Source of the DNA: Impatiens glandulifera
Taxonomy: Eukaryota; Streptophyta; Magnoliopsida; Ericales; Balsaminaceae
NCBI RefSeq assembly: GCF_907164915.1
Contig: NC_061863.1
Location: 3,285,840 to 3,349,839, forward strand
DNA: 64,000 bases
Direction of reading: 5' to 3'
The notes beneath the pieces were generated by a model. The model made no database searches, was not told where the DNA came from, and saw nothing but the letters and a program-made list of their open reading frames with translations. Below are positions 10,168 through 24,071 of this stretch, one piece after another (within the stretch, counting starts at the first letter, position 1; every line of letters begins with the position of its first letter). The position numbers and the translations under genes were made by a program.

Positions 10168-13100
10168 ATGACTACCGAAACACCTGCTTCTAACATGAGG
10201 ATGCCAGTTCCAGCTAACCATCTGGATAAGCCAGAAAAGTTTGATGGATCAAACTTTAAGAGATGGCAACAAAAGATGTTCTTCTACCTCACGACCCTAA
10301 GTCTTGCGCGATTCCTCACGGAGGATCCTCCCACTCCCAAAATCGATGAGCCAAACGTGGCTTCATCGTCGGATGCAAACGTGCATCCGAAAGTTGATGT
10401 GCAAGCGGTTTCGGCCATTGATGCTTGGCACCATTCAGATTTCTTATGCAGAAATTACGTGCTGAATGGCTTATCAGATTCATTGTACAATGTGTACAGT
10501 GAAAAGAATACGGCCAAAGAACTATGACAATCTCTTGAACGTAAGTACAAAACAGAAGATGCGGGTGCAAAAAAGTTTATGGTCGGTCGATTTTTGGACT
10601 ACAAAATGGTAGATTCAAGACCGGTCATTAAACAAGTTCAAGAGATTCAAGTTATTTTGCACGAAATTCATGCTGAGGGCATGATTTTGGGAGAAACCTT
10701 CCAAGTGGCTGCTATTATTGAGAAGTTGCCACCGTCTTGGAACGATTTCAAGAACTACCTTAAGCACAAGCGAAAGGAGATGAACGTAGAAGAATTGGTG
10801 ATTCGTCTACGCATTGAAGAGGAAAATAAAAGCGCCTCAAAGAAATACTTTAGTCAACATGTGGCTAAAGCAAATGTGGTTGAGCATAGTAAAGACAAGA
10901 AGAAACACAATTCTTTTGTCAAAAACCGGAGCCTTAATCCTAAATGAGGAATCTCTAAGAAGTTCACTGGCAAGTGTTTCAATTGCAATGGCATGGGCCA
11001 TAGATCTTCTGAGTGCAAGAAGCCGAGAAGAGTTCGAGAGGCTAACTTGACTCAAGGATTATCGGACATGGATCTATGTGCGATGATATCTGAGGTTAAC
11101 TTGGTGGGGTCTAATCCACGAGAGTGGTGGGTTGACACAGGAGCTACAAGACATGTTTGCTCCAACAAAGATGTATTTTCAAGTCTCGAAGAAGTGAAGA
11201 ATGGTGAAAAGCTGTTCATGGGGAATTTTGCCACTTCTGACATACAAGGTGAAGGAAAAGTGGTGTTAAGGTTGTCTTCAGGGAAAGATTTAACATTGAC
11301 TAATGTGTTGTATGTTCCGGAGATTCGGAAAAATTTGATATCCGGATCTCTTCTAAGTAAGCATGGTTTTAGAATTGTGATTGAGTCGGATAAAATTATT
11401 TTATCCAAAGGTGGAATGTTTGTAGGTAGAGGTTATGCTACTGATGGGCTTTTTAAGCTAAATGTAATGGCAGTTAAGCCAAGAATGAATGAAAAGAATA
11501 AGTCTTCTATTTATTTGTTGGAGTCTTCCATTTTATGGCATGGTAGACTAGGTCATATTAATTATGATTCGATGCATCGATTAATAAAATTGAATAGTAT
11601 ACCTACATTCGAAATTAATAAGAAACACAAGTGTGAAATTTGTGTTGAAGCGAAATTGACGAGATCATCCTTTCGAAACGTTGAAAGAAGTAATAGACCG
11701 CTTGATTTAAATCATACAGATGTGTGTGATTTAAAAGGAACACCAACACGTGGTGGAGGAAAATATTTCATTACTTTTATTGATGATAACACAAAATATT
11801 GTTATGTGTATATTCTTAAAAGTAAAGATGAAGCCATAGAAAAATTCACTCTTTATAAAAATGAGGTTGAAAACCAACTTGGTAAAAAGATCAAGGTGTT
11901 AAGAAGTGATAGAGGAGGTGAATATGAATCACCTTTTGCCGAGCTATGTGCTCAACATGGTATAATCCATGAGACGACAGCACCTTATTCTCCTCAGCAA
12001 AATGGTACGGCTGAGAGAAAAAATAGAACATTAAAAGAAATGATGAATTCACTTCTATTAAGTTCTGGTCTACCACATAACATGTGGGGAGAAGCTATTT
12101 TGACAGCTAATTACCTTTTAAATAAGGTTCCACGAAAGAAGCTAGATAAGAGTCCATATGAATTATGGCATGAAAGAAAACCATCATATGAATACTTACG
12201 AATGTGGGGGTGTCTAGCTAAGGTAGCCGTACCATTACCTAAAAAGGTGAAAGTTGGACCAAAAACTGTTGATTGTATATTTATTGGATATGCACATAAC
12301 AGTAGTGCTTATCGTTTTCTTGTATTTAAATCGGACATTCCGGATATTCATAAGAATACGATAATGGAATCGAGAAATGCATCGTTCTTTGAACATGTAC
12401 TTCCATATAAGTCTAATGAAGAACAACGTTCTCCAAAAAGATTTCTTGAACTAGATGAACAAGAAAAGGAGAATGAAGTTGAGGTTGAACTTAGACGAAG
12501 TAAACGAGCTAGAACCGAAAAATCATTTGGTCCAGATTTTATTACTTTCATGATGGAAAGTGAACCTCAAACGTATAATGAGGCAATTAACTCGTCTGAA
12601 GGGCCTCAATGGAAAGAGGCAATTAATAGTGAGATAGAATCTATCTTGCAAAACCATACATGGGAACTAGTGGATCTTCCTCCGGGAAATAAACCACTAG
12701 GTTGCCGATGGATTTTCAAAAGGAAAATGAAAGCTGATGGATCAATTGATAAATATAAGGCAAGACTGGTGGTAAAAGGATATCGCCAACGAGAAGGTCT
12801 TGATTATTTTGATACATATTCTCCAGTTACGAGAATAACTTCTATTCGATTGATTCTTGCGATTGCTTCTTTGCGCAATCTAGAAGTTCATCAAATGGAC
12901 GTAAAAACAGCTTTCTTAAATGGAGACTTGGAAGAAGAAATTTACATAGATCAACCTCAAGGGTTTTCTTCTCAAGGGCAAGAAAATAAAGTTTGTAAAT
13001 TAGTTAAGTCATTGTATGGCTTAAAACAAGCTCCAAAACAATGGCATGAGAAATTTGATCATGCTATGATCTCAAGTGGATTTAAGATCAATGAATGTGA

Positions 13101-14106
13101 TAAATGTATTTATATTAAAGACACAAAAAATGGTTACGTCATTTTATGTCTTTATGTAGATGACATACTTATCATTGGAAGTGATGATAAAATGGTTAAA
13201 TCCACTAAAGATATGTTAAATTCAAAATTTGACATGAAAGATATGGGATTTGCTGATGTGATTCTTGGAATCAAAGTGATTAGAACATCGGAAGGGATAG
13301 TTCTAAGTCAGTCACATTATGTGGATAAAATCCTCAAAAAATTTAACAATGATAATTCTACATTGGCTAAGACTCCGATAAATACGAGTCAACATCTATC
13401 TAAAAATCGCGGAGAGAGTGTATCTCAATTAGAATATTCTCGAATAATTAGGAGTCTAATGTACTTAATGAGTTGTACAAGACCAGATATAGCCTATGCA
13501 GTAAGCAAACTAAGTAGATACACGAGTAATCCGGGTAATAATCATTGGAAAGCCATTGTACGATTACTTAGGTATTTAAGAAATACTCGTGATTATGGTC
13601 TGCACTACACGAGACATCCTGCTGTTATCGAAGGGTACACTGATGCTAATTGAATTTCAGATATGAAAGACTCTAAGTCAACAAGTGGATATGTATTTAC
13701 ACTTGGAGGTGCAGCTATATCTTGGAAATCTTCTAAACAAACTGTTATTGCAAGATCCACGATGGAATCTGAATTTATAGCTCTTGACAAATGTGGTGAA
13801 GAAGCTGAATGGCTACGTCTATTCTTAGAAGATATTCCAATATGGTCTAAGCCCGTACCAGCAATTTCTATTCATTGTGATAGTCAATCTGCGATTGGAC
13901 GAGCTAAGAGTCATATGTATAATGGTAAGTCTAGACATATACGTCGTAGACATAATACCATTAGACAATTACTCTCTACTGGAATTATCTCAATTGATTA
14001 CGTAAAATCAAAAGATAATATTGCGGATCCGCTAACCAAAGGGTTAAATAGAGAGTTGGTGTTAAAGTCCTCACAAGGAATGGGACTTAAGCCTACAATA
14101 AGTTAG
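10168..14106 (+). pseudogene. Copia gag-pol polyprotein, broken by three in-frame stops
   Basis: One reading frame of 1,312 codons runs from the ATG at 10168 to the stop at 14104, interrupted by TGA at 10525, 10945 and 13651 but with no frameshift. The gag part is followed by a CX2CX4HX4C zinc knuckle ([14 protein letters not shown], 10975-11016). The aspartic protease motif DTGA is at 11134. The GAG-pre-integrase HGRLGH is near 11,539. The integrase has HTD (about 11,716), DDN (about 11,780) and NGTAERKNR (about 12,001). Reverse transcriptase has YVDD at 13153-13164. RNase H follows the last stop. The two outer TGA codons fall where the family normally has Trp. The polyprotein normally drives reverse transcription and integration; this copy cannot make full-length protein without readthrough. 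Confidence 0.93.
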
Positions 14107-14609
14107 TATGAAGGGAAACTCAACCTATGATGACTGGAGATCCCAAGAACTAGGTTCAATGGGACAACCTAATTGTACTAAACTTGGTAGATTGCTATGG
14201 GTAAAAATCCTACGATAAAATAGCATTTCGGGAAAGGATAAGCACACAGGCTTTTAATGATTCTTTATGAATAAAGAGATCACCTATGTGAGAGAGAAGT
14301 GGGGCCGCTTCGAAAGAATTGCACGGCTCAATTCTAGACCCTCTCACTGAACCAGGCGAGTGTTCATGGCCAAAACGAACACAATCATGAGAACTGACAT
14401 GTATCAGGAAGAATTTTATGTGAAAGTGTGTAATCGTTTACACAAAAGGCAGAATAGTTCAAGGACATCGAGTCTACTAATCGGCTAGTAAAGTTATATA
14501 TACTTTCATAAGGGAAGGTTCAAAGGGTTACACCTACCTATCATATGTAAAATTCAACTGTTGAACCTTTCACCGGGTTAATCTTTTAATTTCCATTAAT
14601 GTGGGGGAT

Positions 14610-15576
14610 TGTTGGAATTAAACTAATTCCATTAATTAAATGGAAATGATATTTGGGCTAATGAAATTCACACCAAATTCAAATGTGAATTAAGTGTGAA
14701 ATTAATCCAAATGAAATTCATATAAAATTCAAATGTGAATTAAAGTGAAATTAATCCAAATGAAATTCACATGAAATTCAAATGTGAATTAAAGTGAAAT
14801 TAATCCAAATGAAATTCACATGAAATTCAAATGTGAATTAAAGTGAAATTAATCCAAATGAAATTCACATGAAATTCAAATGTGAATTAAGGTGAAATTT
14901 CATCCAAATGAAATTCACATCAAATTCATTGTGAATTAAATTTGTTAATTGTTACAATTAACATAAATGTCTTGAATGAGGCAATTAACAAATGATGTTA
15001 ATTGCCATTGTAACTACAAAATATTTATTGTAGGATGTAACTTGCAAAGATAATGAAAAGGCAAGCAACGATAACCGTTGGATGAATGGATGATGGATTA
15101 GTGACCGTTGGATTAAAGAATTGATTATGAGTTTAATTTTCAACTATAAATATCCCTTCACATTGTATTCTTCTCTACACATTATCTTATCACTTCTCTC
15201 TCTAAAATTCTAAAGTATTTCCTTGTTCTTGTGAGTTTTCTTGTGAGTTTTCTTGTGAGCGTTCTTGTGAGCGTTCTTCAAGTTTCTTGACTCGATCATT
15301 TCTGTGCGAAACCCGGTGATTGTGATTCAGGTACTTTTGTCTAGTTCGCTGTTGTAGTGGTTTTTCTGTGCTAAATCATTGCAGGTTCCGTTGTACCCTG
15401 GGAAGTAGCCACCGACGAAACTCTCCAGCACAAACGGGAGACGGTGAAACTGTTTTAAGGGAACTGTGTTTCACAGGCCTCGGAGCAAACGAGAAGACAT
15501 TTTTACATAATCTATTGTATCTGTTGTATTCATATATTATTTACGTGTAATTTTTTACGAGATAAGATAACCAACA
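14610..15576 (+). repeat. 3' LTR of Ty1/copia element
   Basis: This 967-bp LTR has the same TGTTGG...CCAACA ends, the same four-unit 49-bp repeat and a TATA box near 15,145. It lacks the 16-bp segment present near the end of the 5' LTR. ACTTT follows at 15577-15581 as the right target duplication. Confidence 0.95.
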
Positions 15577-15581
15577 ACTTT

Positions 15582-17801
15582 AAGAGTTGGGATGAATAAT
15601 TGAAGAGGTGTGACCTCATAACAAAACATTTAAAAAAACTAATATTCTAAATTTTTAACAATTTGAATAAATAATAATTTTTATTTTTATTTCTTGTGGG
15701 TTGGATTTTTGTCAAGTCCAAAAATATATCCACACTTTGACGACCTAATAGAATTCAGCTAACTCATTTTCTTATAATAAAAAATAGAGCGATAAAAAAA
15801 TAGGGAAAAATAATTTATAGAATGGTTTAAAAATTACAAATTCGATTCTTATTTAAAATATTTTAAGTTGAATTTAAGGTTTCACTTAGTGATGTCATAT
15901 TAGCTTCCTACAATAAAAATAGAAAAATAAATAATAATAAGAAGAAATAATATATCATGTGAGAAAAATGTGATCAAAGGTCTTAGATTAAAACCACGTA
16001 TTTCTTTATCAATTCTTTTTAACAACGGTAAAACAAAAATCGTAGTAAAAGACCTTTGGCTAAACTAACTTTTTGATTGTTGTTGAAGTCCCATTAGACA
16101 TCTACAATCGAAAAACTTATTTTTAAATTCATTTTGATGTAAATATCACATCAAACAGTAATTATTTTCCAACCGAAAAACTTATTCTCAAACTCAAAAG
16201 AATATTCTTATAATATTCTTATTTACATCAACATTTATAACTTTTTAATATTACCCCATATATTTTACAAACTTATAAATCACACCACAACATTATAATA
16301 TCAATATCATTTAATTATTTTAAAATTAATTATAAAAATTACAATACACAAACACAAAAACAAAAAAAGTACATATAAGATTGAAATAAAAAATTATTCG
16401 TACAAATAAAAAGGAGATAATTTTTCAAATGTTGGAATTGTTGTATTCCTCCTACAAATAATCAATCAATGCATTTGGAAGTGTAATTAGATAAAAAAAA
16501 AATTAACATTATTATAAATTTATGTTATATAAAAAATATTATATAAATGAATTAAATTATATAAATAAATTAAATTAATAATTATATAAATAAGTTAAAT
16601 ATAAAATATAAGATAAAAATAAAAATAAAAATAAATAAAACATATAAACAATTTAAAATATAAATAAATTAAAATATAAATAACTTATATAAATTAATTA
16701 TATAAATAAGTTCAATATATAAAATTATTTAAATAAAAGTTGAAGGGCTAAAATATAAATAAAAAAATATATGAGATTATGTACCTTTTACGTTTTGGTT
16801 TGAAGGATAAATCTCGTTTGCAGTTTCATTCAAGATGATTTTATAACACAATTTTTTCCTGTTAAAGTAGGATAGTAACATTTACTATGCAACACATTAT
16901 TTAAATGTCAAATAAAATTAATTAATTTATATTTTATTTATATATGTGAGTGAGAAGATAAGTGATAAAAGAATCTACCGATAAAAAAAACATCTAGCAG
17001 AATAATCTAATACGTAATAATCTTATTTTTTTTATTAAGCTCACGATGAAAACTAGTGTATGTGGACGGTGAAAGTGTTAGTATAATTTTTTTTTTTGTT
17101 ATTATATATATATATATATATTTTATGATGGTACATGTGATTTCACGATTTTAATATAATATTCAAATATTATACATAAAAAAATATTTTTTAAAGGTAA
17201 TAAAATGTGTTAATTTACAAATTTTCAATATATTACCTTATATATGATATTAATATTTATTTATATAATTTTATGAATTTTTTTTATTTTTTAAATAATT
17301 AGTGTAACGGCTTCGGGGAATTTTTCAAAATCCGAATAGGACGACAATAGTAGTAAAATAAATCCTCAATAGATGATAAATGCATCTATGCTCTGATTCA
17401 TCCCATTGTAATCCTACTATTAAACCCTTAACTATATTTTAATATGAGTTTCTCTCTTACAAAACATACACTTATTTCAATAAATAAAGAACATATTTTA
17501 AGTATAAAATAAAATATTTTTATTTGTTTAATACGAGTTTCTCTCTTTTTCATTTAGAATTCTTTCATGTTTGACTTTTTAAATATATTTTTAGATTTTT
17601 TTTTATAAATTACTTCTTAATCATTTTAATTATCAAATCATTTATTTTATTAATTAAAATATTAAATATTTTTATAATATCTCCCTAGAATTTAAATTCT
17701 AAATAAAAATATTATAGAACAACAAATAACTTATTATTGTATCTCATAATGCTCATTTTTTTTTAATTTAAAAAATGGAACATGCTCTTAATGAAAGCCC
17801 G

Positions 17802-17833
<32 letters not shown>

Positions 17834-19050
17834 ACATAAAAAAAAAAAAAAATACAATTATATAAGGAGCCCACCAACATCATATCCTATAAAGTCACAA
17901 AAAGTTATTAAGATATGATTTTGAGTAAATCATGAAGACCACTTTATACGGGACCACAGTTTTGTTTATGATATTTTGTTTATCTCATTGCATGAAATGA
18001 AAATTTATTTAATACTTTTTATAATTTAGTCAAATATTATGTTAATGTTTCAAAATTTTAGTAATACATATTTTAAGTATAGTGGGAAGGTGGTTATAGG
18101 CCACAGTCTAACTAATTAAAAACAATAAATAAAGAATATTAATTTGAGGTTTATTCAAATAAATTTTAAATTATTTAAAAATATTGATTATGGTTGATTT
18201 TGGGAAAAAATAAATTAGTAAAATAATTTAAATAATATATAATAATAATAATAATAATAATGACCTTATTAGAAAATAAAATAATGTTTTAAAATATACT
18301 TTAATTATATATTTAAACACGTTTAATTTAAAAATAAATAGTATTTAAATATTTTTATAAGTTTTTAATGTTATTAATTTGAATATATAATAATATATAT
18401 TTTTAAATAAATATATTTTAGTATTTTGATTAATAAATTATATAATATAATTAATAAGAGACGGAACTAAATGATGTTTAATTTAAAATAAAAATTTAAT
18501 ATTTTTTTTAATAACTTGATTAAATTATTCAAATAACTTATCTCAAATCAAACTGAATATCAAATATTTTTTTTTCAATACCTTAATGTTTGGAGTTATT
18601 TAAAATATTTGAAAGATTATATTTAATATGACCAATAAACCCATTAATTATTAATATTCTTAACTCTTAACCAAAAAAATATATAAATAACCCTAATCAA
18701 AACATTATTAAACAGTTTTTTTAATCCAATGCATTAAATTAATGTTTCCATTGACCATAAGTCAATGAGAAAAAATCTGAAAATACCTGTCCCCACTCAT
18801 ACGTTAACCTTTTCAATATAATAATTAAATATTTTAATCATTCTTTCATTACCAGAATCCCTTTTAAGCCCCGTTTGATTTCAATCTTTTAAAATCCCAC
18901 CACAATTAGTTTTTATATTTTAATATATTAAAATATTCATAACATAAAGTGGTAAACAATAAAATAATATTTTATACAATAATATTTGTTTTTATTTCCA
19001 TAAATAATTATGAACCGAGTAAGAATAAAAGTGCAAACCAAACGGTCCCT
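15582..19050. other. AT-rich intergenic DNA upstream of the PMT gene
   Basis: No coding signal or recognisable transposon was found. Simple repeats include (TA)n at about 17,102-17,121 and 17,813-17,833 and (TAA)n at about 18,238-18,261. The last few hundred bases must contain the promoter of the methyltransferase gene, but no distinct TATA box could be chosen in such AT-rich DNA. Confidence 0.6.
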
Positions 19051-19103
19051 TCTTCTTCATATAATTGCGTTTGCAGAACGGCAAGCCTAGAGAGAGAAAA
19101 GCT

Positions 19104-22100
19104 ATGGCGAACTCAACCTTCGTCAAAATCGCAACTATTTTCTTCATATTTCTATCTCTGTTCTTCGTCGGAAAACTTTTTGATGATTCGTATAATCTCA
19201 CTGATTTCTCTCCTTCAACTCATGCTAAATCAAGTTCATCTTTCCAATCTCCGGATTCCATGAATCCAGTTTCTTATGCCCTCTCATTACCTCCTTCTCC
19301 GTCTTTATCAGTCATAGTACCGCCACCGCCACCGCCTCCGCCGCCGCCTCCAACAGTACGACCGCCGCCGCCGCCGTTGATTGCGGAGAGGACGGGAATA
19401 GTTGACGAGAACGGAATAATGACATCGGATTTTGAGGTAGGGGAGTTCGATCCGGGATTAATTGAGAGTATAGCGAATGAGACAGAAAAACAAGGAAGAC
19501 AGAGCGATGAAGAGAGACAATCGAAGGTTAGGTTAAAGAAATATGGTGTTTGTGCTGAAAGTATGGTTGATTACATTCCTTGTTTGGACAATGTTGAGGT
19601 GATCTCTAGTTTGAATAATACGGGAAATGGAGAGATTTATGAAAGACATTGTCCTGGAGAAGGTAAGGGATTGAATTGTGTTGTTCCTAGGCCGAAAGGA
19701 TATAAGTTGAAGATACCATGGCCTCAAAGCAGGGATGAGGTAGGTATTCTTTTCTGTATAGTTCAGTTTGTATTAGGTTTTGATTTAGGGATTTGGAAAT
19801 CAAACTGATATTTTACAAGTTAGAACTGTCATTGCATGAATGCTTTTTCTTCCTTGTAATATAACACAGGTATGGTATAATAATGTTCCTCATTCACGCT
19901 TGGTTGATGATAAAGGAGGACAAAATTGGATATCAAGAAAGAAGGATAAATTCACATTTCCTGGAGGTGGTACTCAGTTTATTCATGGAGCAAGTCAATA
20001 CTTAGATACGATCTCTAAGGTAGTTTGGATTTGGATTTGGATTCAAATTATCTTCTGCATTTGCAAACTAAACTGGGCATTATCTTGTAGATGGTTCCCG
20101 AAATTGAATTTGGTAAACGAACCAGAGTGGCTTTGGATATTGGTTGTGGTATAGCAAGTTTTGGTGCATTCTTGCTAAGTCGAAATGTTACCACTTTGTC
20201 AGTTGCACCAAAAGATGCTCATGAGAACCAGATTCAGTTTGCTCTCGAGCGTGGAGTTCCCGCAATGTTGGCTGTACTCTCCACACAGCGTTTACCATAT
20301 CCCAGCCAAGCTTTTGACTTCATTCATTGTTCGAGATGCAGAGTTAACTGGACTCGTGATGGTATATACTAATTCTCTAATCTTATAATGTGTTTTAAAC
20401 TTTTCGCAATGTCTATTTTTACTATTTTCTTGTTTGTTAAGAAGATGGGATATTGCTGCTTGAGGTCAACAGAGTGTTAAGAGCTGGAGGGTACTTCATT
20501 TGGGCTGCACAACCTGTGTACAAGCATGAAGAGAATCTAATGGAACAATGGAAAGGTGAAACGGATGATCCTCAATTTTACCCATTTTGATATTATGTTT
20601 TCTGATTGGTTTCTACTAATATTATTTGCAGAGATGATGAATCTCACTAGTAAAATGTGTTGGGAACTCGTAAAGAAGGAAGGGTATATTGCTGTTTGGC
20701 AAAAGCCTCGTAACAATAGCTGTTATATTAGTCGCGATATCGCTGTAAAACCGGTATTGTGTGATGACGACGACAGTCCCGACAATGATTGGTGTGTCGT
20801 CCTTGTTTTACCATTGTTATATTTCCTTCCAGTTACGTTTCTAGGCTTGTTTGGTATGTTTTTTTTCCTTAAATAATCCGATTATTTGGAAAAACAAAAT
20901 TGTTTGATGCATATTTGCGGTTATTTGGGTTATATTTGTTAGAGTTATGGTGACTCAAATTGGTTTTGGTCGGCCAGACAAAATGAATTTTTCAGAACAC
21001 TGTCGTGGGCATGAATTTAATATGGTCTTGGCAAGGATTTTTTCGGTTCCTTCTATCAATATCTCTAATCTTGAGTTATTTTCTTGTCTTCTTTTATTTA
21101 CTTGGCATCGATTTATAACAATATCTTGGTAATGTAATGTAATGATAATTTAGTATTTTGAATGATGATTTAGATGTCTACTTTCTTTTTCAGGTATGTT
21201 CCTTTGAAGGCATGCATCACTAAACTACCTGAAAACGGTTATGGAGGAAATGTGAGCTTATGGCCTGCTCGGCTTCACAACCCACCCGATAGGCTTTTCA
21301 GCATTGAAATGGATGCATACACATCTCGTAAGGAATTACTGAAAGCCGACACAAAATATTGGAACGATATTGCCAGCGGTTACGTTAATGTTTTCCATTG
21401 GAAGAAGTTGAAAACTCGGAATGTGTTGGACATGAGGGCTGGATATGGAGGGTATGTAATATCGCCTTCTTTATAGCCTGAGTTTTTGTAATTGAAATGT
21501 AAATATCTTCTTCTCATCAGTTTCGCAGCTGCATTGCATGATCTCGGAGTGGATTGTTGGGTTATGAATGTCGTGCCAGTTAGTTCCACAAACTCTTTGC
21601 CTGTTATTTATGATCGCGGCCTCATCGGAGTTAGGCATGACTGGTATGAACCTTCTTCGAGCCGTCCACTCATGTTTGTAAACACATTTTTCTGCTAGAT
21701 TTTTGAACTAAACTTAGGCCTAGTTTGATGAAGGGATCAAATACAGAATCACTTCATCATTCAAAAGTTTTAAAATACCATGTTGGTTTTCATATAAAAT
21801 TTATACGAAATACAAAGGGTATTTTTGTAATTTAACTCACTAATCGATTTGTCTAGAAGAGATTCTCTTAATTTTCATGTAACATTTTTATGTAATGTGT
21901 TCTTGTTACAATAAATTGATTTATGAAGAAGTGAGTTATTTGGGTTTAATGTTTGATAAATAACACCATTAATCAATTTTCCAAAAAAAACAAAAACATT
22001 AATCAAATTCAGAAATTAATTCGAAAATCCTATGTAATTTCCATCGAGATCTAAATAAACTCACCAATTCACATTATCCTGATTTGTTGACAGGTGCGAA

Positions 22101-22447
22101 CCATTCGACACTTACCCGAGGACTTACGACATAATAAACGCAGCAGCTCTTTTCTCCGTGGAGAATAAAAGGTAACTAGATCTTCACTTTTTTTCAAGAA
22201 CTTGTAACGTTATATATCAAATGTAACTTCATGAAACTTGTTTAACAGATGCGATATTGCGAAGATCATATTGGAGATGGATCGAATCCTTAGGCCAGGA
22301 GGGTACGTCTATATACGCGACAAGGTTTCCATAATCGATGATCTAAATGGATTAGCAAAAGCAGTTGGATGGGTTTCAACGTTGTTCGATACCGGCGAGG
22401 GACCTCACGGAAGTTGGAAGCTTTTGCGATGCGAGAAACGAATGTAA
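19104..22447 (+). CDS. Putative Golgi methyltransferase, PMT10/11-like (DUF248)
   Basis: Nine exons join in frame: 19104-19739, 19870-20019, 20091-20361, 20445-20555, 20632-20791, 21194-21451, 21521-21643, 22094-22171, 22249-22447, encoding 661 residues. This is a plant DUF248 (Methyltransf_29) type II membrane protein, a family that acts in the Golgi and is linked to pectin methylation. A hydrophobic anchor lies at about residues 8-25 ([15 protein letters not shown]). It is followed by a proline-rich stem with an 11-proline run. The SAM motif I is LDIGCG around residues 277-282. Other family marks are [30 protein letters not shown] and the C-terminal [29 protein letters not shown] suggests the PMT10/11/12 branch. 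The start at 19104 follows an in-frame non-ATG stretch. Methyl acceptor unknown. Confidence 0.93.
21716..22000. mobile_element. Possible hAT-type MITE in PMT intron 7
   Basis: The large intron 21644-22093 contains a segment starting TAGGCCTAGTTTGATG and ending near TTTGATAAATAACACC, resembling the AGGCCTGTTTG ends common in plant hAT MITEs. The inverted match between its two ends is weak and no target duplication was seen. Confidence 0.3.
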
Positions 22448-24071
22448 CACAAATTGCCGGCTCTTGATCGAATGTTTTGTATCTCTTAGAAGTATCTCCA
22501 CTTTTTCAGTTAATATATATAGATTCTAATCAAATGTAAAATACTATAATTTAGCTTATTAACATATACATTTGGGATGAAAATTAGTCATTATAATTTT
22601 AACTAACTAAACTTACTTCTTATGGGTATCTTTTTTTTTATTTATGTAATTTTTAATAATAAAAGATCTTACAAGTAATAATATGTTTTATTCATGGTTG
22701 GTTATTGGCCTATTGGGTAGGATTGGTTCCATAGCAATGGCTTATATAAATTTTGGTCATTTTCAAACTTACACTTTAATTATTTGTTATGTAGATGCTA
22801 TAAATAAATTTTTATTGTGATAAAAAATTAAAGTAATATATTTTTTATCTATATTTTGAGAATTTTTTTGATCAATTATATTTAAGGATCGAGTTTGATT
22901 TGATTTTAAAATGTTTTATAAGAACTACTTAAAAAAACATTTTGTTAACAATTTAATTTATAAATTTTGTATAGTTGACTTTTTATTATTTGTAAAGATT
23001 AATTAATTATATTTATGTTAATTTTTTAATTAAAATTAGTATGATACCCTCATCATGCTTTCATGTGTTTAATTGGAAGAATTGATCAGTAAGATAAATT
23101 TATTGATCTCATTAATATTTGTAAGCATATTAGGAATTAAACCAAATTTCGAATCACTCATCATTTATTTGAATCCAAAGTATAAATCAAAATGTAGTAA
23201 ATTGATGAAAATAAATGTATTAACATATCAAAATATATTAAAATTATGAACACAGAACAATTGATTGGCTAAATTTATTTTCTCCTAAAACAAAATTTTA
23301 TTTGAATTTACACAATCTATACCCAACTCAATCTTACAAATTAAACTTTCATTAGTTTGATCATGCTTATTCTCTTAATTTGAAAAGTTAATATTAGTTT
23401 GTTTTAATAGGATTAATTATTTTTATTTTTATTTTCACATTATTCAAACTATTTGTTAAATATATTTAATTTTATTTATTTGTGGTAGCTTAGAGGGAGA
23501 AACATATATTATTATATTAAAATTATTTTTATTATATTATTTTTTCAATATAAAAATTAGAATTAAATTACAATTTTTTAATTTTTTATTTTTTAAAATT
23601 AAATGATAATTCAATACCAATTCTAATGGATTTGGAATTAGAATTTCAATGCTAATTCTACCGATCCAAACATACCCTTAGAGAATAATACAATATTTTT
23701 TTTCCGGACGAGCCCTATCGTAGATCCGTCCCTAATAACTTGTCCGATAATGTTGTTATAACGTCTTGTTAAGTAATCGCAAAATATTTAAAGTTATAAG
23801 CTGAATTAAACTAACCATTTATTAAACAAAAACAATTCTAAAAAAATATTAGTTCAGGTTAATTTCATTTTTTCTGTTAAATGAATCCACAGATCTATAA
23901 AGTTCAGGGGTGATTTAATATCACATATAAGTCTGAGGGCTATTTTGATCTTCTTTCTAAAGAAGTTCTTACAAGAACCAAAACTAAACTAAACCACCCT
24001 GAAATTGGTTCGAAAACCATTCGATGACGCAGACACGGTAGTAGCGAGATCGGAGAGAAATTTTCGAAGCG
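22448..24071. other. Intergenic DNA between PMT and PME-1 genes
   Basis: AT-rich DNA with the PMT 3' UTR at the left and the PME-1 promoter/5' UTR at the right. No coding signal. A GGAATTAGAATTTC-type mirrored stretch near 23,600-23,680 could be a small MITE remnant but is too degenerate to call. Confidence 0.55.

Larger units (their letters stand above)
9117..15576 (+). mobile_element. Complete Ty1/copia LTR retrotransposon (6.46 kb)
   Basis: The element has two LTRs, a single gag-pol frame, a polypurine tract (14599-14609, GTGGGGGAT just before the 3' LTR) and a 5-bp ACTTT target duplication. Domain order is gag, zinc knuckle, protease, integrase, reverse transcriptase, RNase H, which defines Ty1/copia. 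I see no TGGTATCAGAGC primer site after the 5' LTR, so the priming tRNA is unidentified. High LTR identity implies a recent insertion. Three in-frame stops make this copy non-autonomous. Confidence 0.95.
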
